The notes under the pieces are model-generated. The model was not told the DNA's origin. It saw only the letters and a program-made list of their open reading frames with translations, and ran no database searches. The position numbers and the translations under genes are program-made. Shown here one piece after another: positions 38,101 to 45,525 of a DNA stretch of 64,000 nucleotides. This DNA comes from a virus. The first letter of the stretch is position 1, and each line of letters opens with the position of its first letter. Where the stretch lies: IMG/VR virus record IMGVR_UViG_3300010297_000002, positions 1-64,000 of that record; one strand, written 5' to 3'.

Positions 38101-41100
38101 TTGATAGGTCCTTTAATGTTAAAAAAGTTCTAAGTTTTGTAAAAGACTGGGAATCTCCCGATCAGAAAAAGAAAAGAAAGAAGCAAGAGGCTATCCTTCA
38201 ACGTAATCTAGATATCCAAAAGATGATGGCTTTCGAGAAAATGCGTCAGATCGCTCCCAGTTCTTATGCAGCTAAAGCGAGTGAGTATGAAAAGCTTATG
38301 AAAAAGCTTAAGGTTTCTTCATATGAAGAGCTTTTAGAAAAGTTTGATTCAGATTTCGTGAAAAACAAAGATAAAGCTGCGGTTAAAAAATTGAATGACT
38401 TCAAGACGATACGAGCTACTTTAGGCAGTGAGTGGGGCGAAGGCCTTACTGGTAAATCACGTATAATGAATATCTCCAGAAAGATCGATAAGCATTACCG
38501 TGAGCTTATGGAAGAGTATGATAATCTTATGTTCTCCCTCATGGACGGGGAGGATCGGGGAGACTTACGTACCGTTAAGAAAGAGTTCGAGGAATTAAAA
38601 GCCCGTGTGGACTCTAAGAAGTTTCTCAAGGACACTCAGCTTTTTAAGAAAATTTATGAAAGCACAGGTCAATCTAAGAAGACTGACTTCGGTCTTAAGG
38701 ACGCTTTAAAGTTCTCTGAGTACTTAAATTCCGGTTATCTCGGTAATCCGAAAGTTCTAGAAAAGTTCGGCTCATCTCTGAAGCCTGAAGATTCGAAGCA
38801 GTTTTTCAGGAGAGTGGGTCTTTTCTTTGCGACAATTAATAAGATCCAGGCGGACCCTAAGTTGAGGGACAAGCTTAGTTCAAAAATTAATAACAAGCTG
38901 AAGGGATTGGATTCCAGCCTCAATTCAAATCAAGATAAGGTAGATAGTCTGAGACTTTACTCAGAGTTTGATTTTGATTGGGATACTTATACAAAATCTC
39001 TTCGTGATTCCAAAAACCTCAAAGATCAGTACGATCGCTTTATAGAGATGTTGAAGGACCCGAAGGCTATGGCTTCCTTTTTGGAAGTTTCCGAAGCTTC
39101 TAAAGAAAAGATCCATCAGTTCTTGTATGGTCTTATGGACCCTGAAAGTACAAAAAATGAGATAGATGCGTATAACAGTCGTAAGGATAAGTTCGATGTT
39201 AATGTTTCTTCAGACGAAGTACAGGAGATCATGGACGCGGCTAAGTCGGGGAATCTGAGAGACAAGTTCAAGGATTTCTTCGATCTTCTTGATAGTGATC
39301 CTGAATTTAAGAGTTTTTTGTATAGATTGTCCGGCGGTTTGATGAAGGCCGCTTCTCAGTTATTGTCCAAGAAAGCTCTATTAGCCTCATTACAAGAAGA
39401 CTTGATCGATGCTAAAGAATCAGGAGATGCCGATTCCGAGGCTAATGCTCAATCCCTGGTGGACAGTCAGAGAGATGAGGTCTCCAAGGCTAATGCACGT
39501 TTGGGGGCTATTAAAGAGAGAGTTTTGGCGTTGTTGAAGTCCAAGAGCGTAAAAGGTAATCATAAGGGCTTGTTGGCTTTCTTGATTTCGGATATGGATC
39601 AGATTCAAGAACAAGCTGCCGCTTATAAGGATCGATCCGATAAATTATCTTCCAATGCCAACCGGTTCAGAATGGATCTTGATAGGTACAAGATGGACTA
39701 TGAAGAAGAGCGTTCTAAGTTTACTCGAGAGTTCGAGGACATTCCGGAGGATCAGGCCCGTACTGAGATTGAGTTGCAAGGAGATGCTGCGGCTCAAAAG
39801 GCTATGCGTGATGAGTTTAACCTTGCCCAGTCGGAGGTTATAAAGTTAGGCAACCAGAAGAAGAGTTTCCTGAACCAAGCCGGACCGCTCATGGATCTCT
39901 TGGAAGGCGGCGGGTCTAATGAAGCCATTAATAAGCACCGAGAAAAGTTTATGGATCAGTATAGAGGCCTTATTTTGAACTTGGATCGTTACGTTAAGGA
40001 CCCGAAGACTAAGGCTGTTTTGGAGAAGCATCTCTATAACCCTGTGTTTGAGAGCTTCAATAAGGTGGCTCCTAAGGTTAAAAAGGTTCTTCAAATGTTC
40101 ACTATTAAGAGCATGGAAAAGATCGCGGACTCCCTTCTATCAGATGACAAGGGCCTTAACGAGAAGGCTGCTGGGAACTTAAACTCTTTAGCGGATATTT
40201 TCGAAAAAGCTGATAAGTTTGGACCGATCTATGATCGAGAGCTTCAAAAGTACTTAGAGAATCCAGATCCTTCCAAGAATGGTGAGATAAAGAGTATTTT
40301 CGCTCTTCCAATGACTTTTGATCTAAGCACTCTACGCGATGTAAGAGGCTCGGATCTGATCCGCCAGAATTTTACAGCGAAGGCAGACAAGTTCGTAGCT
40401 AAATTGGCAGAAAAAGCAATACCTGTTTTTAATGCAAAACGCAATGAAGCCCTCGAGCAAGCCAAGTTCACACTGTTTAAGAACAATAAAGACATTCGTC
40501 CTTTCGACAAGTTGGAGAGCCTTCAGAAGGGATTAATTAATGAACTTTACTCTTTGAATAAAAAGAAACGTGAGCATGAGGGCGAGTACTTGGAGCTCTA
40601 CAATGCCCAGAAGTCTTCCGATGATCGAATAGAGGAAGGTGGATTTATGGGAGAGCTTCGAAAAAAGTTATCCGATATTTCATCTCAGATAGCTCGCAAG
40701 GAGGAAGAACTGTCTAAAGTTCGAGCGGAAATGAACCAGTACGAGGAAGCCGCAGATCTATCACTCAAAGGGGAGTTAGAGAACTTGGAGAGTGCTATAA
40801 GACCTTTCATCGGATCGACTTTTGGGAGATCCCTTTTTAAACTGGGTAAAGTTGGGGATCTCAAGAATCTTGACGAATTGGCTTCGTTTAAGTCCAAGGT
40901 TATTCCTAAGATTAACAATGCGATTAACGCCGGTAAGTGGGCTTCCGCGTATGCTCTGTATAAGGATAATCTGGATAACCTTAAGAATTATCCAGATAGT
41001 TATAAATCTTTGCGTAGAAAGTTTAAGAAGTACGCTAAAGACATCCAGCTTCGGTTTGATTTTCAGGTACAGGGTTCGGACTCTTTAGAAGGATTGCAAG

Positions 41101-41789
41101 AAGAACTTCAGACTCTTCTAGATAAGAGAATGAAGATTGAGAAGAAGCGAAGTGCTGCTATCAGGAAGTTGGAGTCTGAGCAGGCTCGCGACGCTAAACG
41201 AAGAGTGACTATGAACGAGAGGATTGAATCTCTTAATCAGAAGATCCAAGAATCTAAAAATCCAGATTCTCAGGTAAATCTTAACAGAAAGACCAGAATC
41301 CAGGAAATCGAGAACAGCTTAGCTCGTATGGACACGAGCAGTGATCGAGCTGTTGAGGAATTCGAGAAGATCGAGAAGTTCTTCGAACCCATCAATAATG
41401 GTGTCAAAAAACTTGTGGCAAAGATTAAAGAGCATAAGAAAAAGTTCGACAATGGCCATAACTCTTTGAATGCTCTTTATGCCGAAATCCACGCTAATGA
41501 GGACCTTCTACGAACGTTCGCGGACGGTCCGACTCTGTTTAAGATGGGTTTAATCAATCGCCCTGGTCCAAGGGGTGGTAGGATTAAGAGTCCTACGGCT
41601 AAGGGACTAGAAGCACAGATTAAGCGTGAGAATAAAATAGAAAGATTATTACGGCGGTTCAGTACCGCTATCGAGGAAGATATTTCGATTACTTCTTCTC
41701 TCAAAGATTTAGATTTATTGAAAAGATTATTAGTTAAGGAATTAACGAACCTACTTGAGGATGAGAGACTATCGGATTTGTTAGTTTAA
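32106..41789 (+). CDS. Giant helical protein of unknown function
   Basis: 3227 residues from ATG 32106, chosen over an upstream in-frame TTG at 32070 because GGAAGGA sits four to five bases before it. It is 15% of the window and resembles no family I recognise. Nearly the whole length is charged helix rich in Lys, Glu, Asp and Ser. Clear coiled coils lie near residues 300-380, 1180-1400, 2400-2620 and 2830-3060. There is a Gln/Asp-rich linker near 1630-1660 (QDIENQDQDQERED). No signal peptide, membrane helix, Walker or protease motif was seen. It sits after a terminator and before unknown genes. An internal virion protein, scaffold-like protein or early ejected protein are all possible. Confidence 0.8.
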   Translation: MKDLNTKNLRKTVIANVVDQVMGRDFSTFLKLKPDSQLEVLSKLVSEYGQDQRVLVKRAALSQIKSMIGVVAASREEDAADQGRFRERDVDVLNDVFSSEVRGLASRAILDQNKALAEQLDNKWGLGFFSELGTDTIKEIVAKFKDFWTKTNFNKQKKTSRVFDEKFETFREAVSDYKDLEDEFKEAAAKRAQMVKDLQTFTQDPEVKQEAYDTFDVYENKDLILKELNTFIDRLGRFGIKSLLDSKQFAAFVDFYQDDLPGIGAALFKASSIFDKNKDFLNDTKVKVYDEDRQEAVESSLSKILSENFNRDIYLLTLDENIRELEEYKSELKDEEPTERNLKELRKVEKSIESFRARQEDLEESRSWIVDGLENLDIYGMIKGDLQKFRKKATEEFLAKRKEIEDRERVDSDGNKLPRMAPPKLTSQDKREIEKATEKYRRKLLEKARQEATEKGLGFPEAVRKDLGVLRESVNHIQETLFDFKSYIEKSRNNAIDSLQEITRGEVDWDSVNAVEDYERIQNMLTRRESTIRKRLDFFGYSDYRIFIDRSTGYTAITLDGKTVPVRDLMKSITKSDLLDRYERGSNSPKESFNADYDSTLSDLVSEVGDVLDKQVEKEDLEAMKSKFTELISGQNEKGELDEDSSRRAFEFMTDLSSSLALFDKKVQLEEALELSNNGEKSGLDVNIKALAPAIFRKDKAPKNPMLPDLDETTYQAFMAKVFGINVDKPLEDLSDEEVQAMSFDPVLLKKISDSESFRDVSSMVTKAPGILKDLESAEESQIYREILSDVTKSIKAMDDVRLDTVGGSSGGEGSSPSDLVQDSIEILKSAIAGLPTQVFTTEGMEGSSVFQSLNQEALTFLAESVIDFPQFFNPETVRVFKDDAAAVKAARDALAANSKAIRDLEESKGNSKKSHKKLAEPEPTSSLEELRAKTPKLEKDLKDKKRVLEQKLKSINILDSLDLGAQGAGDASTVRVFSNMVEKLQKVVSNSLQMKVLEELAVLNRDKIEERAGQLLLIADAVKTQAQDSDIAAKWAKKLKTEKGDSVLAMVKEALEYFNPDSSKGDFAKYLQKSSVNNKGEASLPSVFALTSEGKAVAGSESISKLAVSALMSDVFDESMRDQDKAAKVYDEIGSWQVNAVDPEKAKLLKDFRSSLEDNFIKENSSDWRAHEAAKKEKFKAERKLAKSSAGLSELRRKLKKYADLLEKGPKDQETLEKKIKRLSNEKAMLKRIDKQKNSMVELEAQFKELHAKCGPLVEAERAHSTAKREYGELGSIPSVSLSNEDRKNIEERKAELRQIMEENFTKIKESKERGDCSIDEFNKVSSDYFSKKEKLEKLEAEYATREDALQRAESQLRKLKSSMGAAPGRLSKLRDAFDKDNPDSKLSKHYQLIDERNKAREDYASTYGVIAKGMADIDSKVEEKRQSLFKDRIAESGVLSSIQNDLNDESLIADKIDELGLSSILEPVLDKVPTDLLNVGDRFKFEEENTGVLNPHPDGGTILSPEASSILGDLVASKFTTSLPESSSVRRFFEDSMLSSSNLDKLDLGKYVRQTVSNTAVDFARKAQRDKGMSTSLVDRLSGNKRGETALIMELASGEDVEETLISQEQVTEGKDQAEGITGQDVLQDIENQDQDQEREDMLRKRTPDKKDESDLGDSRVEQMVNGFRVEMDRVLPILANETLFLDKGEKLKKDLEKFNMPQLQKAFGFTDQSQKNYEEILATKRALYDQLGRNGFVNLFKNGARLERVIGRGPFKEMSEEIFSSKEAYAKTSPVYILMKYFILPYVDIWMSGASDPQAVLKDKIMKEVESGILSLSMQKSFDEFMQDLSNNKSSQERAKAIFEEANEELLKSIINPKEMNNFVVGRVFNKTDFLAALSVFNMPYMKALVPKDGKLYFIPETDTREQFLSANPEKAKEMLDSLGSDPSGKFYANKSAPVIYELDFTKGIKLKETNPLFKAAISKVRANTVEDFMKALDPVFQDYFKEIYQKNVDRFDRSFNVKKVLSFVKDWESPDQKKKRKKQEAILQRNLDIQKMMAFEKMRQIAPSSYAAKASEYEKLMKKLKVSSYEELLEKFDSDFVKNKDKAAVKKLNDFKTIRATLGSEWGEGLTGKSRIMNISRKIDKHYRELMEEYDNLMFSLMDGEDRGDLRTVKKEFEELKARVDSKKFLKDTQLFKKIYESTGQSKKTDFGLKDALKFSEYLNSGYLGNPKVLEKFGSSLKPEDSKQFFRRVGLFFATINKIQADPKLRDKLSSKINNKLKGLDSSLNSNQDKVDSLRLYSEFDFDWDTYTKSLRDSKNLKDQYDRFIEMLKDPKAMASFLEVSEASKEKIHQFLYGLMDPESTKNEIDAYNSRKDKFDVNVSSDEVQEIMDAAKSGNLRDKFKDFFDLLDSDPEFKSFLYRLSGGLMKAASQLLSKKALLASLQEDLIDAKESGDADSEANAQSLVDSQRDEVSKANARLGAIKERVLALLKSKSVKGNHKGLLAFLISDMDQIQEQAAAYKDRSDKLSSNANRFRMDLDRYKMDYEEERSKFTREFEDIPEDQARTEIELQGDAAAQKAMRDEFNLAQSEVIKLGNQKKSFLNQAGPLMDLLEGGGSNEAINKHREKFMDQYRGLILNLDRYVKDPKTKAVLEKHLYNPVFESFNKVAPKVKKVLQMFTIKSMEKIADSLLSDDKGLNEKAAGNLNSLADIFEKADKFGPIYDRELQKYLENPDPSKNGEIKSIFALPMTFDLSTLRDVRGSDLIRQNFTAKADKFVAKLAEKAIPVFNAKRNEALEQAKFTLFKNNKDIRPFDKLESLQKGLINELYSLNKKKREHEGEYLELYNAQKSSDDRIEEGGFMGELRKKLSDISSQIARKEEELSKVRAEMNQYEEAADLSLKGELENLESAIRPFIGSTFGRSLFKLGKVGDLKNLDELASFKSKVIPKINNAINAGKWASAYALYKDNLDNLKNYPDSYKSLRRKFKKYAKDIQLRFDFQVQGSDSLEGLQEELQTLLDKRMKIEKKRSAAIRKLESEQARDAKRRVTMNERIESLNQKIQESKNPDSQVNLNRKTRIQEIENSLARMDTSSDRAVEEFEKIEKFFEPINNGVKKLVAKIKEHKKKFDNGHNSLNALYAEIHANEDLLRTFADGPTLFKMGLINRPGPRGGRIKSPTAKGLEAQIKRENKIERLLRRFSTAIEEDISITSSLKDLDLLKRLLVKELTNLLEDERLSDLLV

Positions 41790-41837
41790 TTCTTGAAATT
41801 ATAAACGGCTTTCGTTATCCTAAATACCAGGAGTATT

Positions 41838-43358
41838 ATGATGGCGAAAGATGCAAGAAAAGCGGCTAGTTCTGTCAATTTAATTTCGGTTGATAGCACT
41901 GTCATTCCCTTTTCCACATCTGTCCAGCGAAACGGTCTGGGCAGATCCAATGTCACTACTCGTGTAGGTAAAGAGGGCCAAGTTGTTGATGGCCGGACGG
42001 GTGAGATTATGGAAGACAAAAAATCAACCTCTACTTTAGACGCAAGCTCCGAAGGAAGTTCCCCTTTAGATTCAGATTCTTTTTCCATGCAAGGAGATCT
42101 TCTGAGTAATATGGGAATGTCCTCGGCTAACCCAGGAGTAGCTCGTAATGTTCCTGCGTCCCCGGCGTATGGTGCGGCTTCCTCTGCAGCGGCTCGAGAT
42201 GCTATGTATCAAAGAGCCCAGGGGAGCCTAGCGGCTCCCGCAGGTGCCAATCAAGGTCGTTATATGTACGGGGTTCATAATTCCGAGCAGTTAGAATCCC
42301 AGAGGAATTCTTATAACTTAGGATCGGGTGAAGTCCAAAGCTCCGCTACGGACTTTGATCCCTTCGTATTCAAAGATCGTTTATTGAAGTTCTTTAAGGC
42401 TCGCCAGAAGATGTTACGAGCTGCCCAGGAAAAGGGTGAAGAAGAGTTGGAGAAGTGTCTTAAGTCTAAGTACAAGTCGTATTTCACAGCCCCCAGGGTA
42501 AAGGTAGACTTCGATCAACTGCTGTTTGTGATCACCGACTTACTGGAGTTTGGTGACTTAGATGATTGCCCAGCTTTCGATAATCTTCTGGATATCAAAG
42601 GCGTTCCACCAGATTACGAAGAGCAGAGAATGCGGTTCGAGGAACAGCAGAAAATGGCCATGGAGGCTAACCGCCATCGAGTGGCCGAGCAGCAACGACT
42701 TATGGATGTAGAATCAGCTAAGCATTTCATTCCAGATCGAGCTATGCGTTATAGTGCGGAAGAGGGCGAAGATAGCAGACCTCTTACTCCAGAAGATCTA
42801 GCAGGTCCGGAGCCGGAAGACGGCGAGGAGATCAACCTCACTGTAAGAACAGGAACGCCTACCGACGGCAAAATTACACCTAATTCACGCCCTGTTCAGG
42901 ACTCAGGGGGATCTACTAACTTTGACGCTTACTTCGGAACTTCTTCGGAAGATCTTCCGAATTATCAGAGAGTTCGTCGTACAGGTTCTACTAAAGTTCT
43001 TTCTGCGGATGAGTTGGTAGCTGGACTGACCGCTAAGAAGGAAGGAGTCGAAGAGCATTCTATCGATATCCTGAAGGCGGAAGAGTTCGAGTCTTGTAAG
43101 AAGTTCAAGTGCCCAAAGTACTCTTTGTTCTCTGTTGGGGACTATGCTTCTATTACTGGAAGAAACCCAGACGTGAAGACCAGTACCTTGTTCAAAGCCT
43201 GTTGTGATTGCTTCAATAAAGAAGGGTGTCCTCAGTCTAAGGTTTATAATGAGGGAGAGACTATCATTTACCAGTCCACCCTAGAATCTATAGGCGATGC
43301 GGAAGCTGCTCATAACGTGATTTTATCCCTCAGGCTTAAGAAGGCCGGGTCTCAATAA
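41838..43358 (+). CDS. Unknown protein with C-terminal Cys motif
   Basis: 506 residues, preceded by AGGAG; ATG at 41838 or 41841. The first 150 residues are low-complexity with Ala, Gly, Ser and Met (SNMGMSSANPGVARN). The centre has a helical coil (RMRFEEQQKMAMEANRHR). The C-terminal 90 residues hold C-x4-C (ESCKKFKCP) and, about 35 residues later, CCDCFNKEGC. The second shares the spacing C-x2-C-x5-C with the polymerase and with the small protein at 55107. A metal-binding tail is likely. No function is assigned. Confidence 0.7.
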   Translation: MMAKDARKAASSVNLISVDSTVIPFSTSVQRNGLGRSNVTTRVGKEGQVVDGRTGEIMEDKKSTSTLDASSEGSSPLDSDSFSMQGDLLSNMGMSSANPGVARNVPASPAYGAASSAAARDAMYQRAQGSLAAPAGANQGRYMYGVHNSEQLESQRNSYNLGSGEVQSSATDFDPFVFKDRLLKFFKARQKMLRAAQEKGEEELEKCLKSKYKSYFTAPRVKVDFDQLLFVITDLLEFGDLDDCPAFDNLLDIKGVPPDYEEQRMRFEEQQKMAMEANRHRVAEQQRLMDVESAKHFIPDRAMRYSAEEGEDSRPLTPEDLAGPEPEDGEEINLTVRTGTPTDGKITPNSRPVQDSGGSTNFDAYFGTSSEDLPNYQRVRRTGSTKVLSADELVAGLTAKKEGVEEHSIDILKAEEFESCKKFKCPKYSLFSVGDYASITGRNPDVKTSTLFKACCDCFNKEGCPQSKVYNEGETIIYQSTLESIGDAEAAHNVILSLRLKKAGSQ

Positions 43359-43385
43359 TTCATTAATATTTCACGCCAAAGTGAG

Positions 43386-43658
43386 ATGAGATCAGACCTA
43401 GTAGCATTTTTTCAAGCAGTTAGTTACGCCTACGATAAGTGGGAAAGTTACTCCGAGAAGGATAACGCATTCTTTGTAGATTCCTTCAAGAACGACCATG
43501 TTCCTAGAATCATGGAGATATGGGGACTGGATCACAAAGCGGCTAATGAGGCTGTCGATGATGCTATCTTCAGTGTTAAATCAAGATCAGTTCTTGCTAA
43601 AAAGCATTCAAAGTCTGTAGTTGCCAATCTACACTTCCTGAGCAAAAGGCTAAAGTAA
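43386..43658 (+). CDS. Small unknown helical protein
   Basis: 90 residues. The ATG is preceded by a weak AAAGTGAG site. The sequence is helical throughout (FFQAVSYAYDKWESYSEK, then NEAVDDAIFSVKSRSVLAKK) with a net basic C terminus. It is separated by one base from the next gene. No family recognised. Confidence 0.6.
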   Translation: MRSDLVAFFQAVSYAYDKWESYSEKDNAFFVDSFKNDHVPRIMEIWGLDHKAANEAVDDAIFSVKSRSVLAKKHSKSVVANLHFLSKRLK

Positions 43659-43659
43659 G

Positions 43660-44238
43660 ATGGATGACTCTTTGTTTCTTCCCCAGGATATAATGGAGAA
43701 GAAGGACATAGCTAAGTGTTTCTTTCATTTGTCGAAAGCTCTTCAGAGTATGAAGATGGTGATGAGTGATTCCTTCGATCGAAGAGATCCATCTCTTATT
43801 AAAGAATATGAACGAGACGTTCAGAGGAAGCTAAAGAACCTTCACATGAGTCTAGATGCCCCTAAGTATACAGATACTGGGGATATGGATGTGGAATTCG
43901 TTTCTAACATGGCGATTCCAATGGCTCCTCTTTTAGAAAAGCTCCACAATTTCCTACTCAAGAGGCTGGATACTGTTTCTTTGTTTATAGACAGTAACTA
44001 CTATTTCGGCCTGACGAAGAACCTTCGAAGATATGTAATGTCTCACTACAACCTAACTGCTGAGGATTTAGATTCTCTGCAGAAGAGAGGGTCTTATTTT
44101 ATTTATGACCAGGATCGGGATTCATTATTTATTTTTGACAAGAAGCTTCTCCCAGCAGTTCTGAAGTACCTTGTTTACAAGGGCGAGGACGTTGAGCTCT
44201 TCTATATTTTGAAGAAAATGGAATTTCTTTTAAAATAA
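43660..44238 (+). CDS. Unknown helical protein
   Basis: 192 residues, not recognised. It starts one base after the preceding stop, with AAAGTAAG as a modest ribosome site. Helical segments dominate (KCFFHLSKALQSMKMVMSD), with FIYDQDRDSLFIFDKKLLP as a likely beta hairpin near 143. It is the last gene before the promoter gap in front of the MoxR/VWA pair. The two small genes at 43386 and 43660 appear to form a unit with the gene at 41838. Confidence 0.62.
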   Translation: MDDSLFLPQDIMEKKDIAKCFFHLSKALQSMKMVMSDSFDRRDPSLIKEYERDVQRKLKNLHMSLDAPKYTDTGDMDVEFVSNMAIPMAPLLEKLHNFLLKRLDTVSLFIDSNYYFGLTKNLRRYVMSHYNLTAEDLDSLQKRGSYFIYDQDRDSLFIFDKKLLPAVLKYLVYKGEDVELFYILKKMEFLLK

Positions 44239-44260
44239 TTTCCAATTTTTGAATTTTCTT

Positions 44261-44287
44261 TTAGTTTTGTTTTTCGATCAGTAATAT
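44261..44287 (+). promoter_or_regulatory. Possible promoter before the MoxR/VWA pair
   Basis: In the 106-base AT-rich gap, TAATAT at 44282-44287 is preceded by TTAGTT at 44261-44266 (15-base spacer). The same two hexamers occur with a 17-base spacer before the gene at 57414. The MoxR ATG follows at 44345 after ACAGGAG. The spacing here is short for sigma70, so support is moderate at best. Confidence 0.3.
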
Positions 44288-44344
44288 CTCTACAGGTATT
44301 TGTTTTGGTAATAGGGTATTAACGAACTACAGGAGTTTAAAACT

Positions 44345-45493
44345 ATGGAAACTGCCGAAAATACAAACAAGGTGCATTACCGCCCACGACCTTCTAAGAC
44401 GGAAGGTTACTTTTCAGATGAGAACATTACGATTCTCTCAAACGCAATCACATTCAATCAACCAGTCTTGCTTCAAGGTGAGTCGGGCACTGGTAAGAGT
44501 ACGATTGTACGATGCCTCGCTCGTCAAAAGGGTGTCGAGGTTGTACGTATCGATGGCTCGGGGAATTTGACCGAAGATGAGATCATCGGATGTCAGACTT
44601 TGGAGCCCGGTGAAGGCGGTATGCCTAAGCTGACTTGGAAAGACGGATTTCTCACGGACTGTGTACGTCATGGTAAGTGGTTGATCCTTGAGGAAATCAA
44701 TGGTATCAAGCCGTCAGTACGCCTGTCATTACACTCCATTTTGGAGGACACAGGGTATTTGACTCTTCATACAGGTGATAAGGTCTTCAAACATCCTGAT
44801 TTCCGATTCTTCGCCACGATGAATCCTCCTTCGATTCAGTACACTGGTACTCAGCGAGATAACTTCGCTTTTAAGGATCGTTTCATTCCAATTCCGATTT
44901 CGTACCTGGATGCGGAGACTGAAACTGAACTTCTTCTGGAGTACTTTGGTTATGGTGAGGCTTACTACGCTCACGAAAAGATCAAGGAAGTTATCAGTAC
45001 TCTGTGTGAATATGCTTCCAGTCAGAGAGAGCGTTATGCTAACGGCGATGGAATCGAGTTCCCATTGACCACTCGTAAGTTGATTCAGTTGATTCAGCAC
45101 GCCCATACCATGAACTTTGATCTGGTTTTCGATCAGTTCATGAGAGGTATTTCTGACAAGGCTTCCGCCAAGGCGATGCATGATCAGTTGGTGACCATGA
45201 TTTCCCCAGGGTCTACTGATGATGTGATCTTCAAGGACAGTGGGAAGACTATCCCATCTACGGACCTTACAGCGGCAATTGAAGCTCTGGAGGACGGTGT
45301 TCATGAAACCAAGATCAGTGGTAGTTCTCCTACCGAGGCCATCATTAACATGGGCAAGGACGTTGACTACTTTAAGGTAGCTTACAACTTCTCTTACGAG
45401 GATGTTGTAGCTGACGAAGAACTCTCTGAGTTCGATGCCTTGTGTATCGAGTCCGCTCGTGATTTCATGATCGGTCGCGGATACTTAAAGTAA
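44345..45493 (+). CDS. MoxR-type AAA+ ATPase
   Basis: 382 residues. Walker A is GESGTGKST at about 45-53, Walker B is WLILEEIN near 112-119, and sensor 1 is FFATMNPPS near 157. The arrangement, including an insert before sensor 1 and the segment FKDRFIPIPI, matches MoxR/CobS-like ATPases, which use ATP to load or remodel partners that have a VWA domain. The next gene, 32 bases downstream, encodes such a partner. Similar pairs are known from cellular operons and some large phages; the client in this phage is unknown. Confidence 0.85.
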   Translation: METAENTNKVHYRPRPSKTEGYFSDENITILSNAITFNQPVLLQGESGTGKSTIVRCLARQKGVEVVRIDGSGNLTEDEIIGCQTLEPGEGGMPKLTWKDGFLTDCVRHGKWLILEEINGIKPSVRLSLHSILEDTGYLTLHTGDKVFKHPDFRFFATMNPPSIQYTGTQRDNFAFKDRFIPIPISYLDAETETELLLEYFGYGEAYYAHEKIKEVISTLCEYASSQRERYANGDGIEFPLTTRKLIQLIQHAHTMNFDLVFDQFMRGISDKASAKAMHDQLVTMISPGSTDDVIFKDSGKTIPSTDLTAAIEALEDGVHETKISGSSPTEAIINMGKDVDYFKVAYNFSYEDVVADEELSEFDALCIESARDFMIGRGYLK

Positions 45494-45525
45494 TAGTAGT
45501 ACGGATTTTACCCTAGAGGTCTACA

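Noticed and set aside
32258-41704. Numerous short frames on both strands inside the giant gene
   Set aside because: None has a ribosome site or sensible composition, and the + frame is continuous over 9.7 kb.
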